64,000 nucleotides of DNA. Source: Turritopsis dohrnii. Taxonomy: Eukaryota > Cnidaria > Hydrozoa > Anthoathecata > Oceaniidae. The number at the start of each line of letters is the position of its first letter. The first letter of the stretch is position 1. The stretch is from positions 310,001 to 374,000 of the forward strand of contig BQMF02000068.1 in NCBI GenBank assembly GCA_027922465.2, read 5' to 3'. A program made the position numbers and the translations under genes. The notes under the pieces are model-generated. The model did no database searches. It saw only the letters and a list, made by a program, of their open reading frames with translations, and was not told the DNA's origin. Positions 22,495-33,197 of the stretch are shown piece after piece.

Positions 22495-22782
22495 AGAAAA
22501 GCCATCTTTGGATCATCATTTGTACTTAGCCCCGCATAAAGATGGCAGACCAAGTTACTATCTAGAAACAAAGAAAAAAAACACGGCCACGGACTAGATG
22601 ATTTTCAAACCGATCATCGATATTGGCATTTTTTAAAGATATCAAATACTTGTTCTTGAATGATTTTGCGTTAATATTGTTTCAATGTTACTTCAATTTC
22701 TTCAGTAATTTAGTTACAGGAATCTTTAATATAAGAAACTCGCTCAACCAACGGACAGGGTTGAACTGATATATTAGGTATA

Positions 22783-23226
22783 CCGTATTTCCTCTAATAA
22801 ACGCCGCGGCGTTTATTACAAATTCCAGTTTTTGGATGCGGCGTTTAATAGAGGGAGGCGTTCATTAGAGGGCGGCGTTTATTACAAAATGAAAAATTGG
22901 ACAGAAGCAAACTAAAACAATAATGCTTCCTTATCCTTAAAAAGGTTACAAAAGATTGTGTGAAAATGTTTTACACAGAAGATATGTTCACGAAAATGTC
23001 AAAGAAGAGCAATATCACTGTCGCCGTTCTCTTGTATGAGATGAAAGCTTTTTTATAATTCTTGTTTAACCTGTTTTCTAATAAACACCGCTTTTCAAGA
23101 TGCGGCGTTTAATAGAGGGAGGCGTTTATTAGAGGGCGGCGTTTACTACAAACCTTCGACAATAAGTGCGGCGTTTAATAGAGGGCGGCGTTTATCAGAG
23201 GGCGGCGTTTATTAGAGGAAATACGG
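22783..23226. mobile_element. MITE with CCGTATTTCCTCTAATAAACGCC ends, TSD TA
   Basis: Terminal inverted repeats begin CCGTATTTCCTCTAATAAAC and end in the complement, with TA on both outer sides. The interior contains many direct and inverted copies of the motif GGCGTTTATTAGAGGG. No coding capacity. It is related in plan to the element at 50704-51170, which carries a variant of the same motif. Confidence 0.7.
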
Positions 23227-25479
23227 TACTTTGATTTGAGATAAGTAGTATATTTAATGGCCTTGTTGAGTCCTTTTATCTTGATTAATGTACAAAGTCA
23301 GTTTATGTTTACTTCTTAATTAATTTAATTAATTTTATTTTATGTTTTTGTTGTTGTTGTTGTTTTTTTTTCATTTAATTTTATTAGTGTTTTTCTCTCT
23401 GTTTGTTTGTATATAGGGGGCCATCAGCAGTGATTGGTTTTTATTTGTATGTAATGGTAAATAAATAAATCAAATCAGTCAATCATTCAAACTTAATTCA
23501 TATTTGATGAAAGCATTAACTATCCTATGAATTGTAGTTGCTTATTCTGATAGGAGGGAAGCTGTACTGAAGAGATAATGTTGTTTGTTTATTGAAGGAT
23601 GATCCGTAAAAATATAAACCCTGCCGTCACTGTGTAAGAAACTGAAGAGTCTCCAGAAAATTGATGTTCAAAATTATATTTTTCAAAGACATTACTTTTT
23701 GAAATAGTGATTTACTTCTCTCTCTATCTAGTCATGGCAACATGAGTTTCAAAATGTTTGGTAAGTGCTCTGATTTTGGGCTTGTTGTCGAACATAAGTA
23801 CTGCTATACCTGTACTTGGGGCAGTCGCCAAAGTTGATCGAAGTTATGAGTAATACATCAGACAAAGAAGAGGAAGTAATTATATTAATCGACGTAACTT
23901 TAACTGCTTTGACAACAAAATAATAACATAAAAAACAAAAGCTTTCAACTTAAATTGAATCATTCCCATGATGACAACAACGTGTTCTTGTGTAATGTCT
24001 TTTGTACGCAAAATAAACTGTTTCTTATGTTTTGGGTTGGGACTTGTTGATTACTGCACACAATGTTACTGCCACATTGGGTTTAATTGGATTTTGTTGG
24101 TATCTTCTCAACGGAAATCTTCAAGCAGATTATCACTTATATTTTTTATTATTCTTCCTATAATGACAGTCAACAAATAAAAAGATATCAAATATCAATA
24201 TTTTATAAGCTTTGCTCACCTGCGACCTAATGTTCAGTGTTCTGAAATTCATTTGTTCAAACACAATTTATATAAAGTTAAACGTAGAAAATATTACTAC
24301 AGAGACGAATTTCCGAGAATTCTTTTCAAAGCACATTATGAGCATTATGCCACGTATACAGTAATTTCCAGCTTCTTTTACGAGAAGATTCATTAGAGAA
24401 AGGAGGTTGACCAGTGACAAATTTCTCGTTTTAATACCTGTGCTGGAACATTTATACACCAAGCAAGATATTCCAAGATTTTTCATTATTACTTGATTAA
24501 TTTAGGTAAAGAAATTTGAACGTTTTTCGAGGATATGCATTCAAAAGAAACACTCAACATGGAATCATTCTCGGTAAGTTGATATAAGTTTTTACTCAGT
24601 AACTGTAAATTTAATATATTTTTTATCGTTCAATGAAAGCAAAAACTAAAAAAAGCAAAGCGTTTAATAAAATAGCAGCTTGTGATTAAGATAAAGTCTG
24701 TTTCAAACTACGACGATTACGACAATTACGACGATTAAAATTAGTGTAATCGTTGAAATCGCCGTAATTGCCAGGTTAGATCACGATTTGTGTACTTCAT
24801 TTATGTCAGTTCGTGACCTCCCTCACAGAACCAAACGAAATTTTCAGAAAATAAAGGCCAAGTTATGTAGATACCAAATCAAAAAAGTTCCCAAGTTTTT
24901 CTCCTGTAGGTTTCGAGAAATAAGGTTATATTTTTATAAATTTATACGATATACTCGATATATCGTTATTTTTAAATTAATGAGGTAAGAAAACACAGAA
25001 TGAATATTCTAGCCTTTTCATCGATATGCAAAGCTCGATCACTGTGTTCTGTGAACTAAACTTAGACAAAATAAAGTAAAAAAGATGGCTGGCCACGAGG
25101 ATGAAAGTGCTTGTCTTTATTCCTTTTGCTAGTGTAAATGTCGGAGAATTAAGGCGGTTTAGTAATAATACGTTTCAAAATAATTGCTATGGTTTGGATA
25201 AATATTGATGACGAAGGATTAGAAACTACGTTTGTGTCGAGAAGAGTAGAGTATATACGCGAAAACCAAGAAAAGTGTTGCAACATACCTAAAGTTTAAT
25301 ACTGACGTCACCATAATTGAACGAACCAAAACGGAAATAGAGAAAAGAAAGGCCCTAGAAAAAAATAAACGTTGACACAGAGTAAAAAGAAATCTTTTCT
25401 TCTTTCTGTTCCTTTACGTACAGTAACAACAATAACTTCAGTACCTTCAGTAGAGCAAGTTCAGAAGAATTGTGTTGTT
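23227..25479. other. Non-coding stretch; diverged copy of the 9.5-10.0 kb spacer, then no recognised gene
   Basis: 23515-23937 matches 9536-10022 with moderate divergence and ends at AATAACATAAAAAACA, the same point at which copy 2 joins GH31 exon e0. The rest has no supported gene. A short run of ACGACGATTACGACAATT-type repeats is at about 24708-24740, with a partial reverse complement to about 24775. Confidence 0.5.
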
Positions 25480-26860
25480 GGAGGCATCGTAGTTTCACGA
25501 GATAGGCGAATGTCACTTTCCGATTTTGTTCTTCATCATCATCATCATCATCATCATCTTCCAACTTCCGTGTTGACGTTACACGGAGGTATGCAATTAT
25601 TAGCTGACTTTGCTTTTTTACCATGTCAAAGCATGGTACTGTAGTTGGGGGACAGAATGTTTTTTTTTCCTAATTTATTATCATATTATACTATGTTCCC
25701 AGCGGGCACAAGACGTCTTTGAGACGTCTTATTTTAATCGTAAAATAGTCGTTTGCTTTCCAGATCATTTTGGGACGTCGTAGGGACGTTTGAAACGGGA
25801 CGTCGCAATTGGGATCCTTTTACGACGTTTTTGGGACGTCTTTATACGGATTGAATAACGACCTTCGAAACAATTGTAAATTTAAGATCATTTTGCGACG
25901 TCGTTGGGACGTCTGAAACGAGACGTCACTATTGGGATCCTTTTCGACGTTTTTAGGACGTCCTTATACGGATTGAATAACAACCTTCAAAACAATTATA
26001 AACTTAAGATCATTTTGGGACGTCGTAGGGACGTCTGAAACGGGACGTCGCAATTGGGATCCTTTTACGACGTTTTTGGGACGTCTTTATACGGACTGAA
26101 TAATGACCTTCGAAACAATTATAAACTTAGACATTTTTCATATTAATTTTATGTTGCTTTCGTGAAGTGAACGACTAGGATTTTGAAGCACAGCTTGAAA
26201 TCTGAAATTTTGCCAACAATACATTTTATTTTTGTATAGGTATGTTTTAGCTCTAAATCTTTCATTCGATAAATTTTATTCAATGCACTGATTTTTGGCG
26301 GATCTTGCCTTAAAAAAATTTTAATTGGATTTCTGTGTATGCGAGACAGCCTACAAATTGTCCTTCTTCGTGTTTTCCTTCTTTCTGTCCTCCCCCAAAC
26401 CTGGTGTGATGATGATCAATAAGACCTTTTTATATTTTTTTCTTGCTTTTTTATGTAAACTTTGGTTATTTTTTGTTTCGAATCAAAGTTTGAGACACAG
26501 ATTTCTAATGGATTTTTCGCTTTAATTTTTTTTAAAGTTTTTTTTTCTTTTGGCTCTTACAGAATTTCTTTAACAAAACTTAATCTTATTTTGATTATAA
26601 AATACGTATCCATAGTTTCAGTTCACATATTTCTTTTATTTGTAGCAAATACTTTCTGATATTACTTGTTAAGCCTTATTTACACTTTTTGAAAGGTATA
26701 TTAGCATCAGTGTGACATAGGCCTAAGAGATAACAAAAAGTAACAAAAGTTTTGTTTGTTTTTGTTTCCTTTGCATAGCTTGCAATGTATAAGCTTGTTG
26801 TGTGTACGAATTGGAATGCTTGAGCGCGGGGGCACTTTTAGCTAAAGCTACATGCTAGTC
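25480..26860. repeat. Interspersed repeat with (CAT)n, copy A
   Basis: Starts near GGAGGCATCGTAG, includes a CAT microsatellite at about 25534-25557, and ends near GCTACATGCTAG. Copy B of the same family is 36830-37028 plus 40145-40835. In copy A the middle is occupied by a GACGTC minisatellite (25700-26110); in copy B by a hAT-like element. The terminal GCTACATGCTAG with a small TAGCT/AGCTA hairpin vaguely recalls a Helitron 3' end, but no Rep/helicase is present and I leave it unclassified. Confidence 0.6.
25700..26110. repeat. GACGTC-rich minisatellite, three units of about 123 bp
   Basis: The landmark GATCATTTTG recurs at about 25762, 25887 and 26009. Each unit holds several GGGACGTC palindromes followed by TATACGGATTGAATAA. 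No reading frame persists across units. Confidence 0.8.
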
Positions 26861-26869
26861 TAAAGTTTA

Positions 26870-27384
26870 CAGCAAGATAATTCTGTAACCACGTGTCCTC
26901 TCTCCACTGTAGCAAAATAAAATAATAAATTGTTCTTGTTAGCACTGATTTCAGCTTGATTTATCAAACAGTTAAAATTTTTTTGCAGAAATTCAATTAG
27001 TGCCAAATTCCACGTTGATATTATCACCCATAAATTTATCGTTCAAGAAAACCTAAAGGACCCATTGTCATTAAAAAAGTTCTATTGCTTTAATGCTTTT
27101 ATCAATTGCAATTTAAACTTTTTAGCAATTTCAACTGCAATTGCTATTGCGTTGACTTCTATAGGATCATTCTAGCGTGTATCCTCTGCATGTTGAAAAT
27201 CTCCACCACAAGTACAGAAACAATTGATTTCATGTGTTGCCAGTGTAAATAATAATTCAACTAGTTACTCATGTCTATCTGCTCTGTATCACTGTATCAA
27301 TAAACGTCAAATTTCCTTATAAACGGCTCATAAGATTCGAAGTTTTCAAAGCCAAGTCAACATGGAATATAAAACTAACAGTAA
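26870..27384. other. No gene seen
   Basis: AT-rich sequence between two repeats, with no reading frame or RNA structure I can support. Confidence 0.4.
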
Positions 27385-29935
27385 CTAGAAGCCTCAGGGC
27401 TTGAACAATTTCCGCATCAGGCCTAGAGGAAATAGCTTTAGGCTAATTTTTCAAGATATCTGAATGGCTATCCATTCTGTTCTTGTTGCGTACGTGAGAA
27501 CAGGTCTATCACAATTCCCAAAGTATGACTTATGGTTCACATGAAGAATAAAATGATATTCGATAGAAGTGAACCAAAATCATTTGAAAATCAAGGAAAA
27601 ATCAGGGAAAAATCTGCAAGTAACTGCCAACTTTAATATCAGGACCTTTCAATTGTTATTGGTGCACACCTTCCAAATTTTGTCAGAAATGTGAATTCGG
27701 TAATATATTTAAGTAAACATTGTTGGTAATTAAATAAACATTGAAATTGTTCATAACTTGCATTAATACGAGCAGGAGAAACTTGGGCATTTCAAAGATT
27801 TTAATCCATGACATTTAACAGGAATTACAAGAAGATAAAAATTATACATATATAACTTAAATCAACATAACATACGAAAATCTATTTCTACTAAACTCGC
27901 CAGTGGCGGATCCAGAGGTAAGCCACAACTTGTGTAGGAGAGTGTTAGCAATTCAAACATAAAAGAAAAAGGTTCAAATAATCCCATTGATAACATGAAC
28001 TGAATTCACAACTTATGTTAATGCGCTTCTCCACAAGTTGCGACTACACTCTAGATCCACCAATGTCTGCATATTACCACTTCTATGGAGTCTACAAATA
28101 ACACCAATGTGCCCGAAGAGGCAAATAACACAATAAAACTTTGTTAGAATCTGTATGAAAATGTTTTTTTCGAACATGATATACCTTAAGGGGATTTTTT
28201 TTGCGTGGACTAATTTTTGCGAGCCAAGGTTTGAGAGCGTTTTACGTGGATTAATATTTTTATTTCAGAGCTTCTCAAGGAAAATGTTTGGATTTATATT
28301 TGCGAATGGGCACAAAATGCAATGTGTGTACTTTATAATATAGCTTAGAAGTAGCAGCAAAAATCACCATTTCCATGCCTGCCACATTGCAAAACCAATA
28401 GTTGCTTCATAAGTATATACAAGGAAATAGTTAATGCATGAAAGGTACGCAGAGCCAAAAAATGAGCAAATAAAATCATGAAATTTTGCGTGGATTTATT
28501 TTCGCGAATCGTTTATGTCTTGACGTTTTGCGTGGATTTATTGCAAAACTTAATCCACGCAAAAAAAAAAATCCCCTTAGTGTATTGTGTCCTAGAACAT
28601 ATTACACTCCAAATTTTCACAAGGCTTTACTGATCTCATTGTATGTATATAATTGGTTGGAATCTAATCTTCATCCAAAAAGTTTGTTTTCCATAATCCA
28701 AACTAAATCATTGTGCCTCCATTGAGCGGTTTGCAGGATTATTTTGAACGATGTCATCTTAAAATCTTTTAAACGTGAATTTAAAACTAATCAGTTCCAC
28801 ACAAGTGATAACTTGACCGAGCATTGTACAGTGATGAATAATTTGATACAGTCTGGAATTCCCCAAATTGCTTCCTTCTTTAATTTATTACCGCTTTTCA
28901 ATTCACTATGACGCTTCGAAGCCAGAAAAACAGTTTTATAAGACACATCGTTCACCAATATCTTGCACATGTTTATACTTTCAGTATGTATATATATGTT
29001 TGAGTCAATTAATTCACTGTGATTTGTGCTGCAATGATAATTTCATTTGTTTTTTGTTTTTTTCAATATCTTCAACTTTCGGTGTAATATTTATTAAATG
29101 AAATGAACATGTTTCATGCATTTATTGATAAGATGTATTCACCAGTAATGTTGATACTACTTCTCTGCTGTGATATTGAAAGTTTTTTTCACAGCTAAGT
29201 TTCGTTTACTATCAAACCTTCACCTTCTTTTTCAAGAATTTTTCCCAGAGTCAGCTAAACATCAATATTTCCTCCATAAGTAATGTTCTCATGATTATAT
29301 TTCGATTGCAATAGTAGATAAAGTCTTAAAATTCTTCTTCAAAGCTTCTTCTACATCAACATCTTCCTACACTCAAAACATAAAACAAATCGGTTCGAGA
29401 ACGTTTCACGTGTTCGGTGTGCATATTTTACTGACTTTTTAAAGAAATTTTAAAGATAATTGAATTGGAAATTTTAAATATAAAACGGCTAAAATAACTT
29501 CTAAAAGTGTTTAAAAGTATAAAAAGCTTATTATTTTTTGCGAATTATTATTGAAAGTGGCCTTTTTGTATTACATTTTGCATAGAGTTTTGGGTCTGTC
29601 ATTAACTATTCTGAATAAACAAACAATCCGAAATCCGAACGGACTTTCCGAAAACAGCAAAAAAACTGTTACGGAGAGAGATAGATAGAATGTCTAAATC
29701 AAACAATTTCCTTCGCTAAGGCGCGGAAATTGAATTATAAAAACAAAACGTTATTCCTATTAGTTCATCAGTCCAAAGAAGTTACGTTCGATTTTGGTTG
29801 CAATGTATTTGCTTCGAACTCACGTCGAACACAAAAAAAGAAATTATTTCGCTCACAACTTAATCTACCATTTTGCATGACTTACAGACAAACAAACAGA
29901 CAAACAAACAGAGAATCGGCTATTAATATATAGAC
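27385..29935 (+). repeat. Left copy of a diverged direct duplication of about 2.4 kb
   Basis: Starts ACTAGAAGCCTCAGGG and ends with an ACAAACAG microsatellite followed by AGAATCGGCTATTAATATA. It matches 30461-33133 in the same order with many small indels. No protein-coding gene is recognisable; short frames differ between the two copies. Confidence 0.75.
28190..28576. mobile_element. TTAA-flanked MITE (ends GGGGATTTTTTTTGCGTGGA)
   Basis: Inverted ends GGGGATTTTTTTTGCGTGG and CCACGCAAAAAA...ATCCCC, flanked by TTAA on the left and TTAG (decayed TTAA) on the right. The TTAA target is typical of piggyBac and Kolobok elements. The interior repeats GCGTGGATTTATTTTTGCGA-like motifs. No coding capacity. 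Confidence 0.7.
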
Positions 29936-30460
29936 TAGCCGCCAAGGCGGCGTCGCTCGCCGCCCATGTTCAGCCTGCGCTGTATCACCACCTGCTCCAA
30001 ATTATTGCACTTAAAACCAGCGATAAGACTTCCTTTGCTGCTGGCTTTATCGCTTAATAAAGCTTGTTTGCACGTGAAGAAAAATACGTTCCTGGTGTTT
30101 CAAACCTTGCATGTTCTTAACTCAGCCGTCCATTGTCGCGGTCGCATTTAAAATGTCAGCAGACTTTCTTGCTTTACACAATGCATTCCGAACGTGATCT
30201 TCACTGGTTTTTATTTACGATTTCAAACCAATCAAATATCAGTTTAACATTACACTCAAAACGCAGAGAGAAAAAACTTTTCAACTCATTAGTAGCTTTT
30301 GTTTTACGTGCTCTAACATGGGCACCCATGTTAGAGGTGAAAAAATGGTTTCTCTTAAAAAGATCACACGGGAGGAAAAACAAATGCACGTGCTAAATGA
30401 ATGAAGTGAATAAAAAACGTTCCGTCAGATTAAAATCGATTAAAAGAAATCGATTAAAAG
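29936..30460. other. Spacer between the two duplicated blocks; no gene supported
   Basis: Contains a GC-rich patch of alternating CCGCC and GGCGG at 29938-29965. Nothing else is recognised. Confidence 0.4.
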
Positions 30461-33133
30461 AAACTAGAAGCCTCAGGGATTGAACAATTTCCGCAGCAGG
30501 CCTAGAGGAAATAGCTTTAGGCAAATTTTCAAGATATATGAATGACTATCCATTCTGTTTTTGTTGCTTACGTGAGAACAGGTCTATCACAATTCTCAAA
30601 ATATGACTTATGGTTCACATGAAGAATAAAATGATATTCGATAGAAGTGAACCCAAATCATTTGGCAATCAGGAAAAATCTGCAAGTAACTGCCAACTTT
30701 AATATCAGGACCTTCCAATTGTTCTTTGTGCACACCTTCCAAATTTTGCCAAAAATGTGAATTTGGTAATATATTTAAGTAAACATTACATGAAATTGTT
30801 CATAACTTGCATTAATAGGAGCAGGAGAAACTTGGGCATTTCAAAGATTAACAGCATTACAAGAAGATAAAAATTATATACAAAACCTAAATCAACATAA
30901 CATACAATATGAAAATCTATTTCTACTAAACCTGCCAGTGGCGGAACCAGAGGTAAGCCGCAACTTGTGTAGAAGAGTGTTAGCAATTCAAACAACATAA
31001 AAGAAAAAGGTTCAAATAATCCCATTGATAACATGAACTGAATTCACAACTTATGTTAATGCGCTTCTCCACAAGTTGCGACTACACTCTAGATCCACCA
31101 CTGTCTGCATATTACTACTTCTATGGAGTCTAACACCAATCTGAACGAAAAGACAAATGACACAATAAAACTTTGTTAAGATCTGTGTGAAAATGTTCTT
31201 TTCGAACATGATTATACCTTAAGGGGATATTTTTTGCGTGGACTAATTTTTGCGAGCGAAGGTTTGAGAGGGTTTTGCGTGGATTAATTTTTTCGAGTCA
31301 GAGCTTCTCAAGGAAAATGTTTGGATTAATATTTGCGAACGGGCACAAAGTGCAATGTGTGTACTTTATAATATAGCTTTCGAAGTAGCAGCAAAAATCA
31401 CCATTTCCATGCCTACCACATTGTAAAATCAATGGGTGCTTGATAAGTACAAGGAAATAGTTAATATATGAAAGGTACGAAGAGCCAAAAAATGAGCAAA
31501 TAAAAGCATGAAATTTTGCGACGTGGATTTATTTTCGCAAATCGTTCATGTCTTGATGTTTTGCGTGGATTTATTTTTGCAAAATTGCCCAAAATTCGCA
31601 AAAGTTGCAAAACTTAATCCACGCAAAAAAAAATCCCCTTAAGGTATTGTGTCCTAAAACTACAATCCAAATTTTCATAGGCTTTAGTGATCTCATTGTA
31701 TGTATATAATTGGTTGGATTCTAATCATCATCCAAAGTTTGTTTTCCTCTGACATATATATATCCAAACTAAATCATTGTGCCTCCATTGAGCGGTTTGC
31801 AGGATTATTTTGAACAATGTCATCTTAAAATCTTTTAAATGTGAATTAAAACTAATCAGTTCCACACAAGTGATAACTTGACCGAGCATTGTACAGTGAT
31901 GAATAATTTGATACAGTCTGGAATTCCCCAAAATACTCCCTTCTTTAATTCATTACCGCTTTTCAATTCACTAACGTTTCGGAGCCAGAAAAACAGTTTT
32001 ACAAGACATAACGTTCACCAATATCTTGCACATGTTTATACTTTCAGTTATGTATGTGTATGTTTGGGTCAATTCATTCACTAGTGATTTGTGCTGCTAT
32101 TATGACAATTTCATTTGTTTGTTTTTGTCAATATCTTCAACTTTCGGTGTAATATTTATTAAATGAAATGAACATGTTTCATGCATTTATTGACAAGACG
32201 TATTCACCAGTAATGTTTTGATACTAGCTATAATACTTTTCAGCTGCGATATTGAAAGTTTTTTTCACAGCAAAGTTTCGTTTACTACCAAACCTTCACC
32301 TTCTTTTTCAAGAATTTTTCCCAGAGTCAGCTAAACATCAATATTTCCTCCATAAGAAATGTTCTTATGATTACATTTCAATTGCAATAGTAGATAAAGT
32401 CTTAAAATTCTTCTAATTCTACAATTTCCTCAAAACATAAACCAAACGGTTCGAGAACGATTCACGTGTTTGGTGTGCATATTTTACTGACTTTTTAAAG
32501 AAATTTTAAAGGTAATTGAATTTGGAAGTTTTAAATATAAAACGGCTAAAATAACTTCTAAAAGTATTTCAAAAGTATAAAAAGTTTATTATTTTTATGA
32601 ATTAATATTGACAGTGGCCTTTTTGTATTACATTTTGCATAGAGTTTTGGGTCTGTCATTAACTATTCTGAATAAACAAACAATCCGAAATCCGAACGGA
32701 CTTTCCGAAAACGGCAAAAAACTGTTACGGAGATTGATAGATAGAATGTCTAAATCAAACAATTTCCTTCGCTAAGGCGCGGAAATTGAATTAAGACAGC
32801 CTTTAAAACAAAAGGAAAAAAATATTTTGTTTCATGATACTCTTTTTTTACCTATCGGTTGTTTGTAAACATTTTGATTGCTCGAAAAAAAGTTCACATG
32901 TCTCAGACAGTCAGGCAAGCATTAGGATACTCTGGCAAACCGAACATGCTGTCAGGTTCTGCCACTGTTGCTTTCTTTCCAAAATGTTTACAAGTTAGTT
33001 TCTTTGCATTTAGTTGATGTATTGTTTTCAAAGCCAAGTCAACAGTGGTCCTTGGAATGTAAAACTAACAATGATAAAACTAACAAACAAACGGACAGAC
33101 AGACAGACAGAGAATCGGCTATTAATATATAGA
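30461..33133 (+). repeat. Right copy of the 2.4-kb direct duplication
   Basis: Counterpart of 27385-29935. It has an additional segment at about 32800-33085 before the closing GACAGACAG microsatellite and AGAATCGGCTATTAATATA. Divergence from the left copy is clearly greater than among the GH31 copies. Confidence 0.75.
31223..31638. mobile_element. TTAA-flanked MITE in the right duplicated block
   Basis: Ends GGGGATATTTTTTGCGTGG and CCACGCAAAAAAAAATCCCC, with intact TTAA on both sides (31219-31222 and 31639-31642). Same family and same location as 28190-28576, so it inserted before the duplication. Confidence 0.75.
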
Positions 33134-33197
33134 TTTGCATTCAATGTAATTCCTGAGATGATATCTTAAGATTTACATCTATATCTTCTTTTTTAAG

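Noticed and set aside
25480..26860. Helitron assignment for the CAT-containing repeat
   Set aside because: The CTAG end with a tiny hairpin is suggestive but the spacing and 5' TC end are not convincing and no Rep/helicase is present.
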